This document shows positions 1-8,524 of a DNA stretch of 41,050 bases, piece after piece (positions within the stretch are counted from its first letter, which is position 1; each line of letters opens with the position of its first letter). The notes below the pieces were generated by a model. It saw nothing but the letters and a program-made list of their open reading frames with translations, was not told where the DNA came from and made no database searches. The position numbers and the translations under genes are program-made. The DNA comes from Pseudomonadota bacterium (GTDB lineage Bacteria > Pseudomonadota > Gammaproteobacteria > Pseudomonadales > Azotimanducaceae), in NCBI GenBank assembly GCA_022571415.1, contig JACZXW010000011.1:1-41050 (forward strand), written 5' to 3'.

Positions 1-599
1 CCGGCTTTCGCCATGTACTGGATACCGTAATAATCCGATTCGAGTTCAGCTGTGCGTCCATATCGTTGCGTTAACAATTGAGCGCCGAGCCGGGCACTGC
101 CGATGATGTAATTGTTATAATCGGAATCTGCGGCGCCGATGGCGGTTGCCATGATGGCTCCCTGCAGAATGATGCCTCGCTGCATGGACTTTGCGCCGTG
201 TCGGGCTGCCGCGTGAACGATTTCGTGACCGAGCACGGCTGCCAGTTCCGCTTCGTTGTCAAGTTGTAGAAGCAAGCCCCGATTCACTGCTATCTTGCCG
301 CCAGGCAACGCCCAGGCATTGGGCACACTGTTGTTGAGCACGACAAATTCATAGGGTAATTGCCGGTCGCTGACATTGGCAATTCTTCTGCCTACTTCAT
401 TGACATAACGCGTCAGGTCGGGGTCGACCCGATAGAGACCTCCCTGGGACTGCTGTGACGGCAAATACTGTTCCCTGCCGATGGAAAGTTCCCGTGCCTC
501 GGACACAAACGACAACTCGTTCTTTCCTGTGACAGGATTAACCGAGCAACCGGTGAGGTACCAAGTGATGAGGAGAGTAAAAAGGGTGAAACGGTTCAT
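1..599 (-). CDS. M48-family zinc metalloprotease lipoprotein, C-terminus cut by window edge
   Basis: The reading frame starts at ATG 599 and runs off the left end of the window; 199 residues are visible. Residues 1-18 form a lipoprotein signal peptide with lipobox LTGC (Cys18), so the protein is probably anchored to a membrane facing the periplasm. The zinc motif HEIVH lies at 125-129, and an ExxxD segment at 185-189 should supply the third ligand (Glu185). This arrangement is that of M48 peptidases such as BepA and LoiP, which degrade misfolded envelope proteins. Whether it carries the TPR domain of BepA cannot be seen because the C-terminus is missing. The peptidase family is secure; the orthologue is not assigned. 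It is divergent from the NUDIX gene across 160 bp. Confidence 0.88.
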   Translation of the reverse strand, partial: MNRFTLFTLLITWYLTGCSVNPVTGKNELSFVSEARELSIGREQYLPSQQSQGGLYRVDPDLTRYVNEVGRRIANVSDRQLPYEFVVLNNSVPNAWALPGGKIAVNRGLLLQLDNEAELAAVLGHEIVHAAARHGAKSMQRGIILQGAIMATAIGAADSDYNNYIIGSARLGAQLLTQRYGRTAELESDYYGIQYMAKA

Positions 600-759
600 G
601 TAGGACCTCTCGTGAGGGAATCAATTTGAGTCCGCAACGCTTTATCCACATACTAGTGACATCTGCGTTTGCACCGGTTCGAATCATGTCTCAATATCGT
701 GTCTCGATCCACCGTGAAGTTGACGAGGATAAATTTGCTGTTTGCCTTAGGGAGACACT

Positions 760-1371
760 ATGCCGTTGACGCTTGAAAGAATAGCCCAAGCGATCGCTGA
801 TCATGAACCCGCCCACTATGAATTGCATGCCAATACGAAGCAGGCCGCGGTAGCGGTTATTCTGAAGCAATGCGACGATCACACGGAAGCGTTATTTATA
901 CTCCGAGCGAGTCACGAAGGCGATCCCTGGTCTGGCCACATGGCGTTCCCCGGCGGACACCGTGACCCTGGTGATAAGCAGCTTAGACAAACCGCAGAAC
1001 GAGAGACCCTGGAGGAAATCGGCCTAGATCTTGGACGCGATGGTCGTTTCCTGGGTGAAATTGATGCAGTACACGCCAATCCCAGGGGCAGGAATCTGGA
1101 CCTGGTGGTTACCCCCTTTGTTTATTTGTTAGAGAATGTAGAAGCGAAATTTACTCCAAATGATGAAGTGGCTGACGTTCTATGGGGTTCCCTGAATGAT
1201 ATGTATTCGGGTGATTCTATCACCGTGGGTGAATTCAAGATTCGCGGCGAACGCCACCGCTACTCGGGTTATGCCGTCGGTGGTCAGGTGGTATGGGGCT
1301 TGACCTACCGGATGCTGGATCATTTCTTCGGCATGCTGGACCCTGACTGGGAACCGCATGATGCGTTTTAG
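760..1371 (+). CDS. NUDIX hydrolase, CoA-pyrophosphatase-like
   Basis: This is a 203-residue NUDIX-fold enzyme. The Nudix helix is visible at 81-89 (REtlEEiGL), preceded by FPGG at 63-66 and an Asp-rich loop. The first half of the Nudix box deviates from the canonical Gx5E spacing in the way seen in the NudL/CoA-pyrophosphatase group, and the upstream segment HEGDPWSGHMAFPGG is also typical of that group. Those enzymes cleave CoA or its derivatives to 3',5'-ADP and 4'-phosphopantetheine, but substrate is an inference here. ATG 760 is preceded by GGGAG at suitable spacing. It is a single gene convergent with the MBL-fold gene, 43 bp away, with no clear terminator between them. Confidence 0.85.
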   Translation: MPLTLERIAQAIADHEPAHYELHANTKQAAVAVILKQCDDHTEALFILRASHEGDPWSGHMAFPGGHRDPGDKQLRQTAERETLEEIGLDLGRDGRFLGEIDAVHANPRGRNLDLVVTPFVYLLENVEAKFTPNDEVADVLWGSLNDMYSGDSITVGEFKIRGERHRYSGYAVGGQVVWGLTYRMLDHFFGMLDPDWEPHDAF

Positions 1372-1414
1372 GCGCGACACATTAAATATCCGGACCCTTC
1401 TTTAAGCGCGACGT

Positions 1415-2299
1415 CTAACTGAACTTGAAACTAAATCCGGCGCCGGCATCCTGGACGTGACCCACAAACGACGGCCCAAAATGGGCGGGCATCATGAGGG
1501 CATTGGATTCTACGCAGAATTCAAGCACCTCCTTTCGGGTACTGATCGCCTTGTCCGGTATTTCACAGAAAGCGCTGTTCCAGTGTGGTTCGTAAACCTG
1601 GATAGGGTGATGGCAGATATCACCTGTAAACAGGGCCTTGTCGCCTGCAGATGACAAGGTAAGGGTAATACTTCCCGGTGTATGGCCCGGTGCAGGCGAA
1701 ATGTGCAACAGGTCGTCGATCAGGTCCACCTCGCCTTCGATCAGTTCGGCCAGACCCATGATAGGCAGGACACTGTCATCGAAAGTCTGGTTGTTCACCG
1801 CGTTGAACACTTCTGTAGAAGCGGTGCTTCGTTGCCTTTTCCAGAATTCAAATTCGACTTTAGAAAACACGTATTTTGCGTTGGTAAATGTCGGTACCCA
1901 TTGTCCATCCTGAAGTCGCGTGTTCCATCCCACGTGATCCACATGAAGATGAGTGCACATCACATAATCAATTTGCTCGGGCGTCACCCCCGCAGCCTTG
2001 AGATTTTCGAGCCAGGGTGTTTGCATTCGGTGCCAGTCACGATAGGGCATGCGTTCTTTGTCGTTGCCGATGCAAGTGTCAACGAGGATCTTGTGATGTG
2101 GAGTTTCAATCAGATACGAATGCATGCTTGCAATGATCCTGCCCGAATCCTGATCAATATGGTTTGGGTAAATCCAGTCTCGATGTTTCGCCACCACCTC
2201 GGCGGAGTAGTCGGGGAAAAATGTGACAGGGTCAAACAGTGGCCCGATCAATTCCTCAATCCGGGTGATTCGTGTATCACCCACCATCCAGTGTTGCAT
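1415..2299 (-). CDS. MBL-fold metallo-hydrolase
   Basis: This 294-residue protein belongs to the metallo-beta-lactamase superfamily. The metal-binding signature HLHVDH is at 117-122 (His117, His119, Asp121, His122), with further expected ligands His206, Asp227 (TGD) and His273. The full set suggests a catalytically competent dinuclear site. The context around the motif (HVDHVGWNTR) is common in lactonase-like and ester-hydrolysing family members, but the substrate cannot be read from sequence. There is no signal peptide, so it is probably cytoplasmic. ATG 2299 is preceded by a perfect AAGGAGG ribosome site. It is divergent from the dehydrogenase gene; no operon partner is visible. Confidence 0.85.
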   Translation of the reverse strand: MQHWMVGDTRITRIEELIGPLFDPVTFFPDYSAEVVAKHRDWIYPNHIDQDSGRIIASMHSYLIETPHHKILVDTCIGNDKERMPYRDWHRMQTPWLENLKAAGVTPEQIDYVMCTHLHVDHVGWNTRLQDGQWVPTFTNAKYVFSKVEFEFWKRQRSTASTEVFNAVNNQTFDDSVLPIMGLAELIEGEVDLIDDLLHISPAPGHTPGSITLTLSSAGDKALFTGDICHHPIQVYEPHWNSAFCEIPDKAISTRKEVLEFCVESNALMMPAHFGPSFVGHVQDAGAGFSFKFS

Positions 2300-2351
2300 A
2301 AGCCCTCCTTATAGAATTATATAACCCGGTTTGCTTCCCGCTATACCTGAT

Positions 2352-2382
2352 TTGAATTCCCGTGACGGTCTGTCAGTATAAT
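2352..2382 (+). promoter_or_regulatory. Candidate sigma-70 promoter for the dehydrogenase gene
   Basis: TTGAAT (2352-2357) and a perfect TATAAT (2377-2382) are separated by 19 bp, which is longer than ideal. The start codon at 2427 is 45 bp downstream. The -10 is strong and the spacing weak, so this is a moderate candidate. Confidence 0.4.
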
Positions 2383-2426
2383 GCGTTTCCCCTATTGTTG
2401 ATTGTCCATAGGACCCAGGCAAAAAA

Positions 2427-3497
2427 ATGCCAGATAAAAAGAAGTCGGATAAAAAGAAGGTTGCCGTGCAGCTACCGGCAGTTGCCAGGGAAGCGGCGGT
2501 TTCAGAAAGATATTCCCTTGAGCTCGAAGCGCTGGCATCGGTGGCGGAAATCGTGGAAGTTGACGGTACTGATGCAGATGCTTTTCTCTCCGGTGCGCGC
2601 GATGCTGATGCCTTGATTGTTTCCTGGGGTATCAGAATCAACCAGCAGATTATCAATGGACTCGATAAGTGTGTGGTGATCGGGGTCGGCAGCGTTGGTG
2701 TTGATATGGTCGACGTCGATGCTGCAACCGAGGCCGGAATTGTTGTCACCAACGTACCGGATGTATTCATCGAAGAAGTAGCCGATCACACCATTATGCT
2801 GCTGTTGGCCTGTGCGCGCCGGGTCAAATTGATGGACAAGATAGTCAAGCAAGGTGACTGGTATAAGGGAAGGCCTGCCCTCAATCACATACCCAGGTTG
2901 TGGGGCCAGACCCTCGGGCTGATCTCTTTTGGCAATGTTGCGCGAGCCGTTGCAAGGCGGGCGAAAGTCTTTGGCTTGCAGGTGATCGCCTATGATCCGT
3001 ATGTTTCGGAATTGAAGATGACAGGCGAAGGTGTGGAACCGGTCTCTTTTTCTGAGTTATTGCAACGATCTGATTATCTCTCCGTGCATCCTGGACTTAA
3101 CGAGGAAACCAGGGGTATGTTGAGTAATGAACAGTTCGCACAGATGAAACCGAGTGCGGTGGTTATTAATTGTGGTCGTGGAGCGGTGATTGATGAAGCC
3201 GCGCTGATTACAGCCCTTGAAGACGGCAAGATCGCGGCAGCAGGACTGGATGTGCTGGAAAAAGAACCGCCAGATCTGGATAACCCCTTAATGCAGATGG
3301 ACAATGTTGTCCTGACCCCGCATGTGGCTTCTGCGACCACCAGAATGCGTCCGGAAACACGGCGCAGGGTAGGCCGGGAAGTGTCATTGGTACTGTCGGG
3401 TAAATGGCCAATGAGTTGTGTCAATCCAACAGTATTGCCGAAGGTCGATCTGGAGAGATGGCAACCCTATCCAATGGATCGTGGCCCAAACCGATAG
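2427..3497 (+). CDS. D-isomer-specific 2-hydroxyacid dehydrogenase family protein (CtBP-like)
   Basis: This 356-residue NAD(P)-dependent dehydrogenase has the usual split substrate-binding domain flanking a Rossmann domain. Catalytic residues are in place: Arg251 (NCGRG), Glu280 (EKEPP) and His299 (TPHVAS). The dinucleotide loop reads GLISFGNVA (about 164-172), where the usual second glycine is serine. It resembles the C-terminal-binding-protein/phosphoglycerate-dehydrogenase-like subgroup rather than true SerA, because no ACT domain is present. The N-terminus is Lys-rich (residues 4-11). It lies 136 bp upstream of a ThDP-dependent enzyme on the same strand, with a tandem repeat between them, suggesting a shared 2-oxo-acid pathway. 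The substrate is unknown. Confidence 0.85.
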   Translation: MPDKKKSDKKKVAVQLPAVAREAAVSERYSLELEALASVAEIVEVDGTDADAFLSGARDADALIVSWGIRINQQIINGLDKCVVIGVGSVGVDMVDVDAATEAGIVVTNVPDVFIEEVADHTIMLLLACARRVKLMDKIVKQGDWYKGRPALNHIPRLWGQTLGLISFGNVARAVARRAKVFGLQVIAYDPYVSELKMTGEGVEPVSFSELLQRSDYLSVHPGLNEETRGMLSNEQFAQMKPSAVVINCGRGAVIDEAALITALEDGKIAAAGLDVLEKEPPDLDNPLMQMDNVVLTPHVASATTRMRPETRRRVGREVSLVLSGKWPMSCVNPTVLPKVDLERWQPYPMDRGPNR

Positions 3498-3500
3498 TGA

Positions 3501-3616
3501 AACAGCCCTGAGCGGCCAATGTAAACAGCCCTGAGCGGCCAATGTAAACAGCCCTGAGCGGCTAATGTAAACAGCCCTGAGCGGCAGTAATAAACGGCAC
3601 CTGAACGGTGCAAGTA
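3501..3616. repeat. Tandem repeat, 23-bp unit, four copies plus a degenerate fifth
   Basis: Four head-to-tail 23-bp units start at 3501, 3524, 3547 and 3570; each begins AACAGCCCTGAGCGGC. Copies 1 and 2 are identical, copy 3 differs by one base, and copy 4 diverges at its 3' end. A decayed fifth unit follows at 3593-3616. The array fills nearly the whole gap between the dehydrogenase stop and the ribosome site of the ThDP-enzyme gene. There are no spacers, so it is not a CRISPR array. Confidence 0.9.
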
Positions 3617-3633
3617 AATAACGGGAGAGAAAT

Positions 3634-5268
3634 ATGCTGGTAGCTAATGCGATTGCAGAAGTCTTTAAAAGGGAAGGCGTAAAATTCATCATCGGTTATC
3701 CGGTCAATCCCATCATTGAGGCGGCAGCCGAGGCCGATATCAGGACCATTATTGTCCGTCAGGAGAGAGTGGGACTGCACATGGCAGATGCAGTAAGTCG
3801 TCTTAGCTCCGGTAAAGATATCGGCGTGTTCGTCATGCAGCACGGGCCAGGCGCAGAAAATGCGTTTGGCGGTGTTGCCCAGGCTTATAGTGAATCCGTG
3901 CCGATTCTGGTGATGCCCGGTGGATACGCGCGCCGCATCGCTAACTATTTTCCGAATTTCAATTCCACTCTGAACATGAAACACATCACAAAATGGGCAG
4001 AGCCGATGACCATGGGGCGCTCTTTGCCGGAGGTTATGCGCCGCGCATTCTGGCAGTTACGCAATGGCCGTGGTGGACCTGTGCTGGTAGAAGTGCCGGC
4101 GGACGTGTTCCGTGAAGAGGTGGACGATGACTTTACCTATGTGCCCAGTTTTAAAACCCGAAGCGTCCCGGACCCGATGGCAATCGAAGAGGTGGCAGAA
4201 GTGCTGTCGAAGGCTGAAAAGCCGGTGATTTACGCTGGACAGGGCGTGCATTATGCCGAAGCCTGGCCAGAGCTGAAACAACTCGCCGAGGAATGGAATA
4301 TCCCGGTGACCACCAGTCTCGAAGGCAAGAGCGCCTTCCCAGAGAACCATCCCCTGTCGCTGGGTTCAGGAGGGCGCGCCATTCCAAAAAATGTCCATGA
4401 TTTTCTGCAGGACGCAGATCTGATTTTCGGCATTGGTTGCAGCTTTGCGCTCACGGGGTTTGGTGTGCAGATGCCCAGAGGGAAAACGATTATCCACGCC
4501 ACCCTGGATCCAATGGACTTGAACAAGGATGTGCCAGCCCGCTATGCGCTTCTAGGTGATGCTAAATTAACATTGCAAAGTCTGATCTCCGCAATGGATG
4601 GCAAGAGCAAAACGACATCGGAATCGAGAAAGGAATCGGTTCCTGCGCGGATCAAGGAAACCAAAGAAGCGTGGTTGAAGGAATGGATGCCTAAACTGAC
4701 GAGTAACGATACCCCCATTAATCCTTACCGTGTGATTTGGGATTTACTGCACACCGTTGATATTGATAACACCGTCATTACCCACGATGCAGGTAGCCCG
4801 AGAGACCAGGTAACGCCATTCTGGGAGAGTACTACGCCCCTCAGTTATATTGGCTGGGGGAAAACGACGCAATTGGGTTACGGCCTGGGCCTCGCCATGG
4901 GTGCCAAGTTGGCTCGCCCCGATGCACTTTGTATAAATGTCTGGGGAGACGCCGCCATCGGTTTCACCGGCATGGATTTCGAGACTGCTGTGCGTGAGCG
5001 AATTCCCATCCTGTCTATTCTTTTTAACAACTTTTGTATGGCCATAGAATTACCCATCATGCAGGTGGCGACAGAAAAGTATCGAAGTACGGATATCTCG
5101 GGAAACTATGCTGATATGGCTAAGGCATTTGGCGCTTATGGTGAGAGGGTGACTGACCCCGCTGAGATCGTTCCTGCAATCAAACGTGGCATTGAGGCAA
5201 CCCGGAACGGCCAGGCGGCGCTTCTGGAATTTATTACTGACAAGGAGCTGTCAATATCAACTTTTTGA
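3634..5268 (+). CDS. Thiamine-diphosphate-requiring enzyme (acetolactate synthase large-subunit-like)
   Basis: This 544-residue protein has the three-domain layout of the ThDP decarboxylase/synthase family: PYR domain at about 1-170, central domain at about 190-320, PP domain at about 370-540. The catalytic glutamate that activates the cofactor is Glu44 (VRQER). The ThDP/Mg motif begins GD at 438-439 and ends NN at 465-466, the expected distance apart. It is not obviously IlvB: no regulatory-subunit gene is adjacent and the partner is a 2-hydroxyacid dehydrogenase. The likely chemistry is decarboxylation or ligation of a 2-oxo acid; the substrate is unknown. ATG 3634 has GGGAGAG upstream. Its last codons overlap the convergent esterase gene by 12 bp. 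Confidence 0.85.
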   Translation: MLVANAIAEVFKREGVKFIIGYPVNPIIEAAAEADIRTIIVRQERVGLHMADAVSRLSSGKDIGVFVMQHGPGAENAFGGVAQAYSESVPILVMPGGYARRIANYFPNFNSTLNMKHITKWAEPMTMGRSLPEVMRRAFWQLRNGRGGPVLVEVPADVFREEVDDDFTYVPSFKTRSVPDPMAIEEVAEVLSKAEKPVIYAGQGVHYAEAWPELKQLAEEWNIPVTTSLEGKSAFPENHPLSLGSGGRAIPKNVHDFLQDADLIFGIGCSFALTGFGVQMPRGKTIIHATLDPMDLNKDVPARYALLGDAKLTLQSLISAMDGKSKTTSESRKESVPARIKETKEAWLKEWMPKLTSNDTPINPYRVIWDLLHTVDIDNTVITHDAGSPRDQVTPFWESTTPLSYIGWGKTTQLGYGLGLAMGAKLARPDALCINVWGDAAIGFTGMDFETAVRERIPILSILFNNFCMAIELPIMQVATEKYRSTDISGNYADMAKAFGAYGERVTDPAEIVPAIKRGIEATRNGQAALLEFITDKELSISTF

Positions 5269-6564
5269 CGCGTTAATTTCTGATTGGCTCAGATAGCGGC
5301 TATACAGCCACGCAAGAAATCGTTCCACACCCTGTTTGACGTGCTCGCTCCGCAGGGAGGGAAATATATCAAACGCATGCTGGGCGCCTGCAATTTCTGC
5401 GTAGGCAACCGCGCTCGATGATGATTCCCGGAGTTTTTCGGTAAATACACGGGCTTCTTCAACGGGGACCAGCGTATCTTTATCTCCGTGAATAATCAGG
5501 AAGGGTGGTGCCGCGTCACTAATACGAAACAGCGGTGATGCCTGTTGGTATTCTTTTGTATGACTGTTGAGTGACAACTTCATGATTGAAGTTTCGAAGA
5601 ATTTGCGTTGACCGTCGTGTTTCTGCAGCTTATTTTCATTGGTGAAATCGTAAACGCCGTAGAAAGGAATCGCGCCCTGCAATGTTGTGTCCTTATCTTC
5701 AAAACCGGGTTGGAACTCTGGGTCGTTGGCAGATAGCGCCATCAGTGAGGACAGGTGGCCACCGGCGGATCCGCCGGTGACAACTATAAATCCGGGATCT
5801 CCGCCATAGTCAGCGATATGCTCCTTGATCCACACCAGCGCTTCCTTGCAGTCGATAATGTGTTCGGGAAAAGTTGCCCGAGGGCTCAGCCGATAGGAAG
5901 TCGCGACGCAGATCCACTCTCTTTTTGCCATATGGGTCATAAGGGGAATAGCCTGTTCGTTCTTACTGCCCATCTTTTCTGTCCAGGCGCCGCCGTGGAT
6001 CTGAAACAGGACGGGGCCGCCCAGGACGGGGCCGCCCAGGACGGGGCCGCCCAGGACCGGTTTGCCTGTAACGTTTTGCCTTGACCGATAGATATCAAGC
6101 GCCTGGTGGTGGTGTCCAAACGGGACGTTCTTGATGACCTCGACTGATGGATCTATGGACGCAAAAGGCTTTTTGAGTGCATTGGCATCTGGTGCGGCAG
6201 GAAAACGAGCACTAAGATCATCATGAATCGCTGCCCGGTAGTCTTCACCCAGGCCGGTTTTCAGCGCTGTTTCCATTTGTTCACGGGCCTTGTGGCCTGC
6301 CAAATGGAAGTACCCCATAGACAGCCATGTGGTGATACAGACCAGCAGCCCGAGAGCGCCAAAAAACCCTTCGACAGCGCCCGACCATACAAAAAGAAAA
6401 ACGAGCAATACTTGCCAGATAATATGATGGACAGCTAATTCACCGGTAAGCCAACCGGAAATAAAACTGACCACACTAAGACCCTGGTGGCGATAGATCG
6501 GATGATAGAGGTTATAGGCGAGCCATCCGAATAGCAGCGACAAAGTGAAGAAAAATGCGGTCAT
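5257..6564 (-). CDS. Alpha/beta hydrolase of the HSL/esterase type with N-terminal membrane segments
   Basis: This is a 435-residue protein. The first ~90 residues carry about three hydrophobic segments (around 3-20, 45-62 and 66-84), which should anchor it in the inner membrane. The catalytic domain follows from about 140: oxyanion motif HGGAW (190-194), nucleophile Ser266 in GGSAGG, Asp363 in HGDKD, and His396. This is the layout of hormone-sensitive-lipase-like carboxylesterases; the substrate is unknown. Directly before the strand leading to HGGAW the sequence contains a five-residue repeat (VLGGP, about 170-184) encoded by a 15-bp tandem array. ATG 6564 is preceded by AGGG at 8-9 nt. It is convergent with the ThDP-enzyme gene, overlapping it by 12 bp. 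Confidence 0.85.
   Translation of the reverse strand: MTAFFFTLSLLFGWLAYNLYHPIYRHQGLSVVSFISGWLTGELAVHHIIWQVLLVFLFVWSGAVEGFFGALGLLVCITTWLSMGYFHLAGHKAREQMETALKTGLGEDYRAAIHDDLSARFPAAPDANALKKPFASIDPSVEVIKNVPFGHHHQALDIYRSRQNVTGKPVLGGPVLGGPVLGGPVLFQIHGGAWTEKMGSKNEQAIPLMTHMAKREWICVATSYRLSPRATFPEHIIDCKEALVWIKEHIADYGGDPGFIVVTGGSAGGHLSSLMALSANDPEFQPGFEDKDTTLQGAIPFYGVYDFTNENKLQKHDGQRKFFETSIMKLSLNSHTKEYQQASPLFRISDAAPPFLIIHGDKDTLVPVEEARVFTEKLRESSSSAVAYAEIAGAQHAFDIFPSLRSEHVKQGVERFLAWLYSRYLSQSEINASKS
6007..6057. repeat. 15-bp in-frame tandem repeat inside the esterase gene
   Basis: Three perfect copies of CAGGACGGGGCCGCC begin at 6007, 6022 and 6037, followed by a partial copy to 6057. The period is a multiple of three, so each unit adds five residues (VLGGP on the coding strand) without breaking the frame. 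Slippage would lengthen or shorten the loop before the oxyanion strand. Confidence 0.92.
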
Positions 6565-6672
6565 TGCGTGTACCCTGTAAAATTAGTCCTGAGTTTGCGT
6601 AGATAACTGATTCCAGTATTATCGCGGAAAAGAATCGTTATCGTCGCACGGCTTTTTCAGTGAAGGAATAGG

Positions 6673-7503
6673 ATGAGACAGAAGTCCCGGATCTTTTTGC
6701 TACTCGGCGCCAATACCATAGTACTCTATGGTCTTGTGTTGTTCCTTCTTCCCGAGGGGAATACCCAGCAACTTGTTGTTATTGGTATAGCCATGGCGCT
6801 GATGATGGTAGCACCTAACCTGATCATTAATCGCGCATTGAATTCCATTGAACAGGAATTGGAACATGCCACTGGCGAACTTAACGCTACTCGCGAAGAG
6901 CTTGAACGCGTTAAGGCGAAATTCTCTTCGATCACAACGCTGGATGAGTTAACCGGATGTTACAACGAATCGCACTTTCGTGAAGTTCTTAATCAACATC
7001 GAGGTATGAGTGAACGAGGCAGCTATTACTTCACCATCGCTGTGTTGCAGGTCGATCAGTTTAATAGTGTCGTGGACAAGCATGGACTCGGTAGTGGCAA
7101 TGAAGTTCTGCAATTGTTTTCCAGGATTGTTAAAGCAGCATTGAGGGATGTGGATCTGGTGTCAAGGCAGGGGCCAGATATATTTGGCCTGTTGCTCTCA
7201 GGAGCCACTGAAGATGATGCAGTGATGATCATTAACCGCATTAGCCAGCTGATCATTCAGATCGCGGTAAGCGATGACGAAGAGCTCAAGATTACTACCT
7301 CTGGAGGTATCACCTCCTTCCACGGTACAGAGTCTTCAGATGAACTGATTGCCAACGCCGAAAAGGCGCTGGAGTTTGCAGTCGAGCAGGGCCGTGACCG
7401 GGTAGCGGGCTTCCTCTACCAACCGCCGAAGTCTGAGGAAGAATCAGATTCGGAGGATTCCGAACTAACAGAAAAAGCCGAGGAAGGAGGCGATCAGGCC
7501 TGA
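6673..7503 (+). CDS. Membrane-anchored GGDEF-domain protein with degenerate active site
   Basis: This 276-residue protein has two hydrophobic segments (about 7-26 and 33-52), a short helical linker rich in Glu and Arg (about 56-86, probably coiled coil), and a GGDEF domain from about 90 (DELTGCYN) to 250. The signature position reads RQGPDIF (165-171) where active diguanylate cyclases have RxGGDEF. The first metal-binding Asp is replaced by Gln (LQVD, Gln126), and the later GD is GN. These changes argue against c-di-GMP synthesis; a c-di-GMP- or GTP-sensing or scaffold role is possible. The tail after 255 is acidic. ATG 6673 follows an AAGGA. It is convergent with hemH, 22 bp away. Confidence 0.85.
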   Translation: MRQKSRIFLLLGANTIVLYGLVLFLLPEGNTQQLVVIGIAMALMMVAPNLIINRALNSIEQELEHATGELNATREELERVKAKFSSITTLDELTGCYNESHFREVLNQHRGMSERGSYYFTIAVLQVDQFNSVVDKHGLGSGNEVLQLFSRIVKAALRDVDLVSRQGPDIFGLLLSGATEDDAVMIINRISQLIIQIAVSDDEELKITTSGGITSFHGTESSDELIANAEKALEFAVEQGRDRVAGFLYQPPKSEEESDSEDSELTEKAEEGGDQA

Positions 7504-7525
7504 ACACAGTGGACGATTCTGGCTC

Positions 7526-8524
7526 TTACCGCTCGTTCTGGAACAAATGTTCATTAACAATATCTGCCACCATCGCCACGTGGTCATTCGTTGCGTTTAA
7601 TGCCTTGATGTATTTAAATGTTTTACCGCCTGCTTCCAGGAAAATACCACGGTTCAACACTTTAATTTCTTCGATCGTCTCGAGACAGTCCGTGGCAAAC
7701 CCGGGGCTGATCACCAGCACATTCTCCACGCCTTCATCAGGCAGCCGCGCCATTACTTCGCTGGTGTAAGGACGTAACCATTTGGCGGGCCCAAAACGAG
7801 ACTGAAAGGTCAATGTCCATTCATCGTCCGTTAGTCCTAAATTGTGCGCAACAAGATCTGCTGTACAGCGGCATTGTTCTGCATAGGGGTCACCGTTATC
7901 TGATTGAGCCTGAGGAATACCATGGAAGGAGAACACCAGTCGGGCACCGTTGCCCAGATATCGGCTGTAACGTTCGACAGATTTAGTCAACGCATGGATA
8001 TAGGCGGGGTGTTTGTGGTAGTCGGAGATAAACCTGAAGCTAGGAATAGATCCTGAGGATAGAGTGCGGGATACCTGATCATGGGCGGCAGCAGTGGTGG
8101 CACCCGCATATTGTGGAAATAAGGGCAGAAACAGAAATTCCGTCAGGCCTTTAACGTTTAATTCGCTTACAACGCTATTGACTGATGGTTCGCCATAGGT
8201 CATGGCGGACCGGACACTGATGTTAGTATCCTGGTGCTGCCGTGACAGCAATTGCTGGGATTTTTCCGCCAGCGCGCGGGTGATGTTTCTGATGGGTCCG
8301 TCGTAGGTCCCCCAGATGAACCGGTACTTGTGTAACAGTTTCTGCGGGCGAATGGTCAGAATAAACAAATACAGAAAAGGCAGCCAGATAGCACGTGGAA
8401 TGCTGACCACTCTGGGATCCGATAGAAATTCTGCCAGATAACGGCGGATAGCCGGAACTGTCGGAGCTTCGGGAGTCCCCAGGTTAAGCAGGATGACGGC
8501 CAGGCGCTTTTCTTTTCTTTCCAT
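7526..8524 (-). CDS. hemH: Ferrochelatase (protoheme ferro-lyase)
   Basis: Ferrochelatase inserts Fe(II) into protoporphyrin IX, the last step of heme b synthesis. Landmarks are the N-terminal LLNLGTP, the central LPLFPQYAG, the catalytic histidine in FSFHGIP (His201 counting from ATG 8524), and the C-terminal DCLETIEE acidic segment. From ATG 8524 the protein is 332 residues, close to the E. coli length. An in-frame TTG at 8560 would add 12 residues with no homology to the family start; neither site has a strong ribosome-binding sequence, so the start is uncertain. It is a single gene, convergent with the GGDEF gene. Confidence 0.93.
   Translation of the reverse strand: MERKEKRLAVILLNLGTPEAPTVPAIRRYLAEFLSDPRVVSIPRAIWLPFLYLFILTIRPQKLLHKYRFIWGTYDGPIRNITRALAEKSQQLLSRQHQDTNISVRSAMTYGEPSVNSVVSELNVKGLTEFLFLPLFPQYAGATTAAAHDQVSRTLSSGSIPSFRFISDYHKHPAYIHALTKSVERYSRYLGNGARLVFSFHGIPQAQSDNGDPYAEQCRCTADLVAHNLGLTDDEWTLTFQSRFGPAKWLRPYTSEVMARLPDEGVENVLVISPGFATDCLETIEEIKVLNRGIFLEAGGKTFKYIKALNATNDHVAMVADIVNEHLFQNER

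Noticed and set aside
1682-2314. Plus-strand open frame opposite the MBL-fold gene
   Set aside because: The minus-strand gene has all metal ligands and a perfect ribosome site; the opposite frame shows no family features.
3501-3616. CRISPR array
   Set aside because: Units are contiguous with no unique spacers, only four to five copies, and no cas genes are present.
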